In this document: positions 1 to 6,912 of the stretch, piece after piece
How the letters are laid out: each line of letters begins with the position of its first letter
Position numbering within the stretch: position 1 is the stretch's first letter
Origin: JBDTMC01 sp039934475
Lineage (GTDB): Bacteria; Acidobacteriota; Terriglobia; Bryobacterales; Bryobacteraceae
Assembly (NCBI GenBank): GCA_039934475.1
Contig: JBDTMC010000353.1
Coordinates: 1-8,374 of the forward strand
Direction: 5' to 3'
Length of the DNA: 8,374 nucleotides
Position numbers and translations under genes: made by a program
Notes under the pieces: model-generated
The model's input: the letters and a program-made list of their open reading frames with translations, nothing else
Databases searched by the model: none
Told to the model about the DNA's origin: nothing

Positions 1-2
1 CC

Positions 3-1181
3 TCGACATCCGCCACGTCTGAACCTTCGGCCATTCGCCGCAAGCTCATGCGTTACGGCAAACCGCACGAAGTAGTGGCCACTGACCTCATGGAAGCCAA
101 GCTGCAGCGCGCCGTCTACTCGGAACGCCAACTGGAAGACGTGCTCACGGATTTCTGGTTCAACCACTTCAACGTCTTCCTCGACAAAGGCGCTGACCGC
201 TACCTGGTTACCTCCTATGAGCGCGACGCCATCCGCCCCCACGTCCTTGGCAAGTTCCGCGATCTGCTGGCGGCGACAGCGCAGCATCCGGCGATGCTCT
301 TCTATCTCGATAACTGGCAATCGGCCGATCCTAACAGCGGGCGCGGCAAACGTGGTCTCAACGAAAATTACGCTCGCGAATTGATGGAGCTCCACACGCT
401 CGGCGTCGATGGCGGCTATACGCAAAAGGACGTCACCGAAGTCGCCCGCTGCTTCACCGGCTGGACGATTCTGCAACCCTTCCGCGTCGGGGAATTCCGC
501 TTCCAGAAGAACATTCACGACAAAGGCGAGAAGACCGTTCTCGGCGTTAGAATTCCTGCCGGCGGCGGCCAGGAAGACGGCGAGAAAGTCCTTGATATCC
601 TCGCCCACCATCCCTCCACGGCGCGCTTCTTATCCCGCCAACTGGCGCAGCGCTTTGTCGCCGACAATCCTCCCGAAAGCCTCATCAATCGAATGGCCGC
701 CACCTTCCGCAAGAAGGACGGCGACCTCCGCGAAGTGATGAACACCATGCTCTCCTCGCCGGAATTTTGGTCGCAAGGGGCCTGGCGCGCCAAAGTGAAA
801 TCTCCTCTAGAAATGGTATTGAGCGCCGTGCGCGCCTCGGGAGCCGACATGGAGTCCGCGTTCGTGCTCACGCAGAAGATTGCGGAGCTCGGCCAACCCC
901 TCTATCGCAAAGTGGAGCCCACCGGCTATCCCAATACGTCAGAGGATTGGGTCAACTCAGCCAGCCTCTTGGGACGGATGAACCTGGCGCTCGCCCTCGC
1001 CGGTAACAAGCTCCCAGGCATCAAGGCCGGAAACGTGCCGGAGGGTGATGCGGAAGCATTGGCCAAGGCATTGCTCTTCACCACGCCATCGGACGAAACT
1101 CGCAAAGCCATCTTGGCAAAGACCAACACCACACCAGTGACGGGGCTCGTCCTCGGATCGCCCGACTTTCAGCGGCGGTAG
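3..1181 (+). CDS. DUF1800 domain-containing protein (5' end outside window)
   Basis: The reading frame is open from the window's first complete codon to TAG at 1179-1181, with no stop upstream of the first ATG (48), so the gene begins outside the window; about 392 residues are visible. The family is recognised from WFNHFNVF (about nt 156-179), NENYAREL followed by MELHTLGVDGGYTQKDV (from about nt 360), a CFTGWT segment, and a C-terminal PTGYPNTSEDW motif (from about nt 918). Family members are typically 450-600 residues, so roughly the first 100 or more residues, including any export signal, are missing. DUF1800 proteins have no firmly assigned biochemical role. They are usually encoded beside a Tat-exported DUF1501 protein, as here, which suggests a joint envelope or extracytoplasmic function. 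The assignment is strong; the function is unknown. Confidence 0.93.
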   Translation, partial: STSATSEPSAIRRKLMRYGKPHEVVATDLMEAKLQRAVYSERQLEDVLTDFWFNHFNVFLDKGADRYLVTSYERDAIRPHVLGKFRDLLAATAQHPAMLFYLDNWQSADPNSGRGKRGLNENYARELMELHTLGVDGGYTQKDVTEVARCFTGWTILQPFRVGEFRFQKNIHDKGEKTVLGVRIPAGGGQEDGEKVLDILAHHPSTARFLSRQLAQRFVADNPPESLINRMAATFRKKDGDLREVMNTMLSSPEFWSQGAWRAKVKSPLEMVLSAVRASGADMESAFVLTQKIAELGQPLYRKVEPTGYPNTSEDWVNSASLLGRMNLALALAGNKLPGIKAGNVPEGDAEALAKALLFTTPSDETRKAILAKTNTTPVTGLVLGSPDFQRR

Positions 1182-1185
1182 GAGG
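1180..1185 (+). promoter_or_regulatory. Strong Shine-Dalgarno (AGGAGG) for the DUF1501 gene
   Basis: A perfect AGGAGG overlaps the TAG stop of the DUF1800 gene and lies 5 nt before the ATG at 1191. It fixes the start of the DUF1501 gene and implies that ribosomes ending DUF1800 translation can reinitiate there, supporting one transcript for both genes. Confidence 0.85.
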
Positions 1186-1190
1186 TTGTC

Positions 1191-2396
1191 ATGACTCGAC
1201 GCGGTTTCATCAAACGTTCTTCCTTGGCAATGTTCGGCATCGGTGCCGCTCCCGCCTGGATGGCCCGCGCCGCCTCGGGAGTCAACAGCCGCAACAAAGT
1301 CCTCGTCGTCGTCTTCCAGCGTGGAGCCGCCGATGGCCTGAATGTAGTCGTCCCCTACGGCGAGCAAGCCTACTACAACGCCCGCCCCGGAATCGCCATC
1401 CCGAAGTCCGCCGTCATCGATCTTAACGGCTTCTTCGGCCTCCATCCTTCCCTTGCCCCCTTCAAGCCGCTCTTCGACCGCAAGGAACTGGCCATAGTCG
1501 CAGCCACCGGCTCGCCCGACTCCACCCGTTCGCATTTTGATGCGCAAGACTACATGGAATCCGGCACGCCAGGATTGAAATCCACCAACACCGGCTGGTT
1601 GAATCGCGCCTTGCTGCCGGAGCATAACCCGTCCGCCGTGCGCGCCATCTCCGTCGGCCAGACACTGCCTCACGCTCTGCGCGGGCCTCAACCCGCAGTT
1701 GCCGTTCGCGAACTCAAAGACTTCGTCATCAAAGACGCATCGGCGTCGCTAGCCTTGGAAGCGATGTACGGCGCTCCCGATGTCCGTCTGGAAAACGCGG
1801 GTCGCACAACGTTTGAGGCAATGTCGATCATCGATAAGATCGCCGCCGCGCCCTATCGTCCCGACGCCGGTGCACAGTACCCGAACAGCCGGTTCGGCCG
1901 CAGCTTGCAACAAATCGCCCGGCTCATCAAGGCGGGTGTAGGGCTTGAAGTCGCCTTCGCCGATATCGGAGGCTGGGACCATCACGTCAACGAGGTCGGA
2001 GCCAGCGCCACGCAAGGACCGCTTGCCAATCTCCTGTCCGATTTCGCGCGCTCCATCGCCGCCTTCCAAACCGATCTGGGAGTCCGGATGGAAGACGTCG
2101 TCCTGGTCACTATGTCCGAGTTTGGACGAACGGTTCATGAGAACGGCAACCGCGGTACCGATCATGGCCACGCCAACCTCATGTTCGTCCTTGGCGGCGG
2201 CGTCAACGGTGGTCTCATCCACGGCAAATGGCCCGGCCTGAAGTCGGATCAGCTCTATGAGGCCCGCGACCTCGCCGTCACCACGGACTTCCGCACTGTC
2301 CTCTCGGAACTCGTCCGCACTCACCTGGGCAATACCAATATCGCCTCCGTCTTCCCGGCGTTCCCAACCGCTGCGCAAGACTTCAACCTCCTGTAG
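1191..2396 (+). CDS. DUF1501 domain-containing protein, Tat-exported
   Basis: A complete 401-residue protein. The N-terminus has a twin-arginine signal (TRRGFIK, residues 2-8), a hydrophobic stretch to about residue 24 and a likely cleavage after ARA (residue 27), so export in folded form is expected. DUF1501 marks are RGAADGLN (44-51), HFDAQDYMESG (115-125), GGWDHH (260-265), SEFGRT (309-314) and GTDHGHAN (322-329). DUF1501 is placed in the alkaline-phosphatase-like superfamily, and the Asp/His-rich motifs could bind metal, but no substrate is established. The start is fixed by AGGAGG five bases upstream. It lies 9 nt after DUF1800, the usual partner, so the two products probably act together outside the cytoplasm. 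Length is normal and no damage is seen. The family call is firm; any hydrolase activity is inference. Confidence 0.94.
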   Translation: MTRRGFIKRSSLAMFGIGAAPAWMARAASGVNSRNKVLVVVFQRGAADGLNVVVPYGEQAYYNARPGIAIPKSAVIDLNGFFGLHPSLAPFKPLFDRKELAIVAATGSPDSTRSHFDAQDYMESGTPGLKSTNTGWLNRALLPEHNPSAVRAISVGQTLPHALRGPQPAVAVRELKDFVIKDASASLALEAMYGAPDVRLENAGRTTFEAMSIIDKIAAAPYRPDAGAQYPNSRFGRSLQQIARLIKAGVGLEVAFADIGGWDHHVNEVGASATQGPLANLLSDFARSIAAFQTDLGVRMEDVVLVTMSEFGRTVHENGNRGTDHGHANLMFVLGGGVNGGLIHGKWPGLKSDQLYEARDLAVTTDFRTVLSELVRTHLGNTNIASVFPAFPTAAQDFNLL

Positions 2397-2467
2397 GAGC
2401 GGCGTGCTACCTCGCACGAGAAACCGTGCTGAGAGCGGGATTCGCGGGGACCGGGTGCCGCGGGTTC

Positions 2468-2473
2468 TATAAT
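2468..2473 (+). promoter_or_regulatory. -10 box (TATAAT) immediately before the GH2 gene
   Basis: A perfect TATAAT ends 8 nt before the ATG at 2482. Transcription normally starts about 6-8 nt after the -10 box, which here is position 2479-2482, on or at the start codon. I see no convincing -35 hexamer at 16-18 nt spacing, no TGn extension and no Shine-Dalgarno. The simplest reading is a promoter giving a leaderless mRNA for the glycosidase, independent of the DUF1800-DUF1501 operon. Confidence 0.6.
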
Positions 2474-2481
2474 TCGATGTG

Positions 2482-4269
2482 ATGCAACGTTTTGTTCTCG
2501 CCCTCTTTGCCCTCTCCCTTTGCGCCCAAGAGATCCCTCGTCCGGAGTACCCTCAGCCGCAGTTCCAGCGCGAGCTGTGGCAGAGCCTCAACGGTTCGTG
2601 GGAGTTCGAATTTGACGACGCCAATGCCGGCCTCAATGCCAACTGGGCTGCGGGGCAGCGGAAATTCTCCAAGTCCATCATTGTCCCGTTCGCGTTTGAG
2701 ACGAAGAAGAGCGGCATCGGCGACACGTCCTTCCACCCGTGGGTGTGGTACCGCCGCACTGTGACGCTCCCCGCTGCGTGGAAGGGCCACCGCGTCCTGC
2801 TGCATTTCGGAGCCGTCGATTACCGGGCTCGGGTGTGGGTGAACGGCAAGGAAGCGGGGCAGCACGAGGGTGGGGGCACTCCGTTCTGGTTTGACGTCAC
2901 GCCCTTGCTCGCGGCGGGTGCAAACACGATCACCGTTCGCGCCGAGGATCCGCCACAGGACCGGTTCATCCCGCGCGGCAAGCAGTATTGGGAGCTGAAG
3001 TCGCGGAGTATCTTCTATACACGCACTTCGGGCATCTGGCAGTCCGTCTGGCTCGAAGGTACTGGCGAGAGCTATCTGGAATCCGTGCGGATCACTCCTT
3101 CGAACGATGGCGCGGTGAAGTTTGATGCCAAGGTCCGCAACGCCGAGCCGGGTCTCGAACTGCATGCGCTAATCAAATCAGGCGCGGAGACTGTTGCCGC
3201 CGGCATGTCGCGCAGCGTGCTGGACGCCGCAACCGCTTCGGCCTTCGTTCGGGCGCCGAAACTCTGGTCCCTCAATCAACCCAACCTCTACGACGTCACC
3301 TTCGAACTGCGGAAGGGCGCCACCGTTCTTGATCGCGTGCAGTCCTACTTCGGCTTCCGTACTGTCACGCTCCGGGAGAACCGAGTCTTCTTGAACGATC
3401 ACCCGGTTTACCTGAAGTTTGTTCTCGACCAGGGTTACTGGCCGGAGAGCACCCTCACTCCGCCTTCGGACGAAGCCATTCAATACGACATCAGGATGAC
3501 GAAGGAGATGGGCTTCAACGGAGCCCGCAAGCACCAGAAGATCGAGGATCCGCGCTTCCACTACTGGGCCGACAAGATGGGCTTCCTCGTCTCGGGTGAG
3601 ATCGCCAACGCCTACGAATACGATGAGAAGTACGTCGCCCGCTTCACGCGGGAATGGATGGAAGCCGTGGAGCGCGACTACAATCATCCCTCGGTGATCA
3701 TGTGGGTGCCGATTAATGAAAGCTGGGGTGTGCCTGACGTCACCGACTCGCGGCAGGTGGCCCATTTACGTGCCAATTACTTTCTCACTAAATCGATGGA
3801 CCCGACGCGCCTGGTGATCGATAACGATGGCTGGGAACACACCGACATGACCGATCTTTTCGCGTTCCACGACTACGCCCGCGACGGCGACACCTTGTAC
3901 GCCAAGTACAGGGATGCAGGCACCGGGCCTGAGTTCCCGCCCAATGGCCGCCCCGCCCTCGTCCCTGGTTTCAACTACAACGGTTCCCCTCTTTATCTCT
4001 CCGAATTCGGGGGCATCTCCTACATCGCGGCGGGCTCCAACGTCCCTGCGGATTCCTGGGGTTATGCCGGTGTTGAGAAATCCGGCGAAGACGCGACGGC
4101 GCGGCTGACCACTCTCTACGATGCACTCAAAAGGCTCCCTCGCGTGATCGGAATTTGTTACACCCAGGTCACTGACGTGGAACAGGAAATCAACGGTCTG
4201 ATGACCTACGACCGGAAGCCCAAGTTCGATGTCAAGCAAATCAAATTGTTGAACGATTCGTTGCACTAA
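2482..4269 (+). CDS. Secreted glycoside hydrolase family 2 protein (beta-galactosidase/beta-glucuronidase type)
   Basis: A 595-residue enzyme counted from the ATG; a GTG lies one codon upstream (2479). Residues 1-15 form a short signal peptide (QRFVLALFALSLCA), so a periplasmic or secreted enzyme is expected. The order is that of GH2: N-terminal jelly-roll domain (about 30-195, with WQSLNGSWEF and HPWVWYRR), an Ig-like domain (about 200-295), and a TIM barrel (about 298-590). The acid/base Glu is seen in PINESW (N412-E413) and the nucleophile Glu in YLSEFGG (E508). GH2 enzymes are retaining exo-glycosidases acting on beta-galactosides, beta-glucuronides or beta-mannosides; the substrate cannot be read from the motifs. 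No carbohydrate-binding module or SusC/D partner is nearby, so there is no clear polysaccharide locus. The -10 box 8 nt upstream suggests its own leaderless transcript. Confidence 0.93.
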   Translation: MQRFVLALFALSLCAQEIPRPEYPQPQFQRELWQSLNGSWEFEFDDANAGLNANWAAGQRKFSKSIIVPFAFETKKSGIGDTSFHPWVWYRRTVTLPAAWKGHRVLLHFGAVDYRARVWVNGKEAGQHEGGGTPFWFDVTPLLAAGANTITVRAEDPPQDRFIPRGKQYWELKSRSIFYTRTSGIWQSVWLEGTGESYLESVRITPSNDGAVKFDAKVRNAEPGLELHALIKSGAETVAAGMSRSVLDAATASAFVRAPKLWSLNQPNLYDVTFELRKGATVLDRVQSYFGFRTVTLRENRVFLNDHPVYLKFVLDQGYWPESTLTPPSDEAIQYDIRMTKEMGFNGARKHQKIEDPRFHYWADKMGFLVSGEIANAYEYDEKYVARFTREWMEAVERDYNHPSVIMWVPINESWGVPDVTDSRQVAHLRANYFLTKSMDPTRLVIDNDGWEHTDMTDLFAFHDYARDGDTLYAKYRDAGTGPEFPPNGRPALVPGFNYNGSPLYLSEFGGISYIAAGSNVPADSWGYAGVEKSGEDATARLTTLYDALKRLPRVIGICYTQVTDVEQEINGLMTYDRKPKFDVKQIKLLNDSLH

Positions 4270-4284
4270 AACTACCCATTTCCC

Positions 4285-4314
4285 TTGCCACTTCCGCGCC
4301 CGATGCGTCATAGT
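4285..4314 (+). promoter_or_regulatory. Sigma70-like promoter for the metal-transport operon
   Basis: TTGCCA (4285-4290, 5 of 6 consensus) and CATAGT (4309-4314, 4 of 6) are separated by 18 nt, in the 148-nt gap between the GH2 stop and the PRC/MgtE-N/CBS gene. Transcription would begin near 4321, giving an untranslated leader of about 97 nt. Other candidates in the gap are weaker. This is a prediction from hexamer match and spacing only. Confidence 0.5.
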
Positions 4315-4320
4315 GGATTT

Positions 4321-4417
4321 GAAGGAACCAATGTAGAGCGCGCTGAGGTTGTCGAAGGTGTCTCCGGTCCGGAGTACGCGCTCGGGGTCCGCTTACTTAT
4401 GAGCGCGGGACGAACGG
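4321..4417 (+). promoter_or_regulatory. Candidate structured 5' leader of the metal-transport operon
   Basis: Seen directly: GAGCGCG occurs at 4336-4342 and 4401-4407, and its exact complement CGCGCTC lies between them at 4377-4383. The middle segment can therefore pair with either copy but not both. Pairing with the second copy makes a 7-bp stem with a 17-nt loop that abuts the weak ribosome site (GGGA, 4407-4410) before the ATG at 4418. Pairing with the first copy frees that site and encloses a small hairpin, CTCCG-GTC-CGGAG (4362-4374). Near the 5' end, AAGGA (4322-4326) precedes ATG immediately followed by TAG (4331-4336), a minimal start-stop element touching the first copy. There is no T-run, so control of translation is more likely than termination. 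It does not match a known riboswitch class that I can recognise. GC-rich chance pairing is possible. Confidence 0.35.
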
Positions 4418-5656
4418 ATGGAAAGCCTCCTTTACCTCACGGAACTACAGGGTCTGAGGGTCTACGACCTCAAGCGCCGCATGATTGGGCGCGTGAAGGA
4501 CGCAGCAATCGTTCCGCTCATCGATTCCATCCGCGTTGACCGCTATCTTATCGGCGGCGATCCCGCCTGGTTCACCATTCGTTACGATCAGGTGGAGACG
4601 ATCTCGTTGAAAGGGATCTACCTCCGCGAGGAGACCCTCACTCCCTATCACCGGGACGAGTACATGCTGCGCGTTGCGCGCGATTTACTCGACCAGCAGA
4701 TCATCGATGCGCACGGCCGTAAAGTGGTGCGGGTTACCGACGTCACGTTCGAGAAGAGACGCGACAACGGGTCCGATGTGCTGTGCGTGCTGGAAGTGGA
4801 CGTTGGTCTGCGCAGCGTCTTCCGCCGGGTGGTGCAGGGACTGATGCCGCCGCGCTGGATTCGCAAGCTGCAGAGCCGCATTCCGCCGAACTCCATTCGA
4901 TGGGAGTTCTGCAACATTCTGGAACCGGATCCGCAGCGACGTCTGCGCCTGAACATCTCCAACCAGTTGTTGGAGAACATGCACCCGGCCGATTTGGCCG
5001 ACATCGTCGAAGAGTTGAGCCCGGATGACCGCGAAGCCATCTTCGCCGCTATCGATAGCGAAGTAGCGGCCGACGCACTCTCGGAAATCGATCCCGACAT
5101 TCAAGCCAGCATCCTTGAAAGCCTGGAGACGGAGAAGGCCGCCGAGATTCTGGACGAGATGTCACCCGACGAGGCCGCCGATGTCCTGGCTGAGCTGGAA
5201 GACGAGACTTCCGCGGAGATCCTCGAGGAGATGGAAACGGAGCCCGAATCCGAGGTTCGGGAACTGATGGAGTTCGAGGAAGATACGGCGGGCGGCATGA
5301 TGACCACCGAGTATGTGGCACTGCATGAGAACGCCACCATCGCCGACGCCATTGCCGGAATCCGAGGGCACGAAGAACTGGTGGAAAACCTGAACGTGGT
5401 GTTTCTGGTGGATGCGGACGAGAAATTGGTGGGAGCGGTACCCGTGGCGCGGCTCTTTCTCGGCAACACGAGCGACAAGCTGAAAGCACATACCTACGAC
5501 ACGTTGATCCAGGCGCCAGTGGATGAGCACCGCGACCGCGTCACTGAACTGTTTGATAAATACAACGTTCTAACACTACCGGTGGTGGACGAAGAAGGGA
5601 AGCTGGCTGGGGTGATAACGGCAGACGACGTCATCTCCGTGCTGCGAAATCGATGA
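4418..5656 (+). CDS. PRC-barrel-like / MgtE N-domain / CBS-pair protein, predicted magnesium sensor without a channel
   Basis: A soluble 412-residue protein with no membrane segments. Two PRC-barrel-like stretches come first (about 7-75, LQGLRVYDLKRRMIGRV; about 90-140, IIDAHGRKVVRVTDV). An MgtE N-domain-like acidic helical repeat follows (about 186-285; AAEILDEMSPDEAADVLAEL), then the MgtE-type linker DTAGGMMTTEYV (289-300) and two CBS motifs (about 294-355 and 360-412, ending GVITADDVISVL). In MgtE channels the N and CBS domains bind Mg2+ and close the pore. Here the channel domain is absent and the next gene, overlapping by 4 nt (ATGA), is an Nramp-type transporter. The inferred role is a cytoplasmic metal-sensing regulatory subunit for that transporter. 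An in-frame TGA at 4400-4402 leaves ATG 4418 as the only plausible start; its Shine-Dalgarno is weak. Confidence 0.9.
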   Translation: MESLLYLTELQGLRVYDLKRRMIGRVKDAAIVPLIDSIRVDRYLIGGDPAWFTIRYDQVETISLKGIYLREETLTPYHRDEYMLRVARDLLDQQIIDAHGRKVVRVTDVTFEKRRDNGSDVLCVLEVDVGLRSVFRRVVQGLMPPRWIRKLQSRIPPNSIRWEFCNILEPDPQRRLRLNISNQLLENMHPADLADIVEELSPDDREAIFAAIDSEVAADALSEIDPDIQASILESLETEKAAEILDEMSPDEAADVLAELEDETSAEILEEMETEPESEVRELMEFEEDTAGGMMTTEYVALHENATIADAIAGIRGHEELVENLNVVFLVDADEKLVGAVPVARLFLGNTSDKLKAHTYDTLIQAPVDEHRDRVTELFDKYNVLTLPVVDEEGKLAGVITADDVISVLRNR

Positions 5657-6912
5657 TCACCCCTCTTCGCTGGCTGCGCAACCTCCGCGCCCACATCCTC
5701 ATCTTCTTCTCGGTCATCGGTCCGGGCTTCATCACCGCGATGGTGGATAACGACGCTGGCGGCATCTTCACGTATTCGCAAGCCGGGGCGCGGTGGGGTT
5801 ACCTTCCGTTGTGGACGCTGGCGCCCATCACGGTGTTGCTGATCGTCACCCAGGAGATGTGCTCGCGCATGGGCGCGGTGACGGGTAAGGGTCTCTCTGA
5901 TTTAATTCGCGAAGAGTTCGGCCTGCGCACGACGTTCATCATGATGGCCGCGCTGGTGGCCGCCAACCTGACCAACGTGATGGCGAACTTTGCGGGTATC
6001 GCCAGTTCGCTGGAACTGTTTCATATCAGCCGCTTCATCTCCGTCCCAATTGGCGCGCTGGCGGTTTGGCTGCTGATTGTAAAAGGCAGTTATGAAAGGG
6101 TGGAGAAGATCTTCCTCTTTGCCACTGGACTCTATGTCTGCTACATCATCTCCGGCATCTTAGTTAAGCCGGATTGGAAGGAAGCAGCTCTGTATAGTGT
6201 CAAGCCTGTGTTGTTGTTGGAGCCGGCTTACATCTCGATGCTGATCGGCATGGTGGGCACATCAGTCGCGCCATGGATGCAGTTCTATTTGCAGGCAGCA
6301 GTTGTGGAGAAGGGCATCGGCGAGAAGGACTACGCCGAATCACGCATCGAGGTGGTGGTGGGGTGTATCGTGATGACCGTCATCGCGTTCTTCATCATCG
6401 TCTCCTGCGCCGGGGCAATCGGTGCAACGCATCCTCGGGATATCAACGACGCCGCTGACGCCGCGCTCGCCCTTAAGCCGTTTGGCAAGTATGCGTTTCT
6501 GCTCTTTGCCGGGGGTTTGTTCAACGCTTCCCTCTTCGCCGCCTGCATCCTCCCTCTGAGCACCGCCTACACGGTCTGTGAGGGGTTGGGATTCGAGAGC
6601 GGCGTGAATGCCCGCTTCCGTGAGGCGCCCATTTTTTACGGCATCTTCACGCTTTTGATAGTGGTAGGCGGTGGTGTGATTCTGCTACCCAACTTCCCGC
6701 TGGTGAAGATGATCCTGGTCTCGCAGGTGATCAACGGCATGCTCCTTCCCGTGGTCCTGATCTTCATGGTGCTGTTGATCAACAAAGAGGCGATCATGAA
6801 GCACTGGACCAACTCGCGTGGCTATAACATGGTGGCCTGGGTATCGGTGGTAGTGTTGGTAGGATTGACGCTGGCGCTGGTAGGCATCAGCATCAAGGAC
6901 ATAATGCCTTGA
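5653..6912 (+). CDS. Nramp-family (SLC11-like) divalent metal transporter, probably of the Nramp-related magnesium transporter type
   Basis: A 419-residue membrane protein with about 11 predicted helices (roughly 15-40, 48-68, 91-115, 122-143, 153-171, 191-217, 233-257, 281-309, 326-346, 352-376, 394-413). GPGFITAM (23-30) followed by D34-A35-G36-G37 aligns with TM1 of Nramp proteins, where the canonical motif is DPGN. GTSVAPWMQFY (202-212) aligns with TM6, where canonical proteins have MPH. The Asp ligand is kept, but the metal-binding Asn is Gly37, Met is Ala206 and His is Trp208. Loss of the Met ligand that favours Mn/Fe over Mg/Ca is the hallmark expected of Nramp-related Mg2+ transporters (described in Clostridium and Eggerthella). 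The upstream MgtE-N/CBS gene, overlapping by ATGA, supports a Mg2+ role; Mn2+ transport remains possible. Inner-membrane importer; the fold call is firm, the ion is inferred. Confidence 0.92.
   Translation: MITPLRWLRNLRAHILIFFSVIGPGFITAMVDNDAGGIFTYSQAGARWGYLPLWTLAPITVLLIVTQEMCSRMGAVTGKGLSDLIREEFGLRTTFIMMAALVAANLTNVMANFAGIASSLELFHISRFISVPIGALAVWLLIVKGSYERVEKIFLFATGLYVCYIISGILVKPDWKEAALYSVKPVLLLEPAYISMLIGMVGTSVAPWMQFYLQAAVVEKGIGEKDYAESRIEVVVGCIVMTVIAFFIIVSCAGAIGATHPRDINDAADAALALKPFGKYAFLLFAGGLFNASLFAACILPLSTAYTVCEGLGFESGVNARFREAPIFYGIFTLLIVVGGGVILLPNFPLVKMILVSQVINGMLLPVVLIFMVLLINKEAIMKHWTNSRGYNMVAWVSVVVLVGLTLALVGISIKDIMP

Noticed and set aside
957..1691. Long minus-strand open frame (244 codons) opposite DUF1800/DUF1501
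   Set aside because: It lies wholly antisense to two well-supported genes, shows no recognisable domain, and has the Gly/Arg/Val-rich make-up typical of a GC-rich shadow frame. The same applies to 1749-2417.
2403..2429. CGTGC/GCACG/CGTGC alternating inverted repeats after the DUF1501 stop
   Set aside because: Two mutually exclusive 5-bp hairpins are possible, but there is no T-run for a terminator and the arms are too short to separate from chance in GC-rich DNA.
2482..2529. Lipoprotein signal in the GH2 protein (Cys at about residue 14)
   Set aside because: LSLC has Leu rather than Gly, Ala or Ser just before the Cys, a poor lipobox; ordinary signal peptidase cleavage after LCA is more likely.
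2467..4311. Three consecutive minus-strand open frames opposite the GH2 gene
   Set aside because: They mirror the GH2 coding frame with its high-GC third positions. There is no domain, ribosome site or spacing that suggests genes.
4321..4417. M-box (ykoK) or yybP-ykoY metal riboswitch in the leader
   Set aside because: The leader is only about 97 nt from the predicted start, shorter than an M-box, and I cannot find the conserved segments of either class.
4285..4539. Plus-strand open frame (84 codons) spanning the leader and the start of the PRC/MgtE-N/CBS gene
   Set aside because: Its TTG start falls inside the predicted -35 box, it overlaps the sensor gene out of frame for more than 100 nt, and the protein shows no family features.
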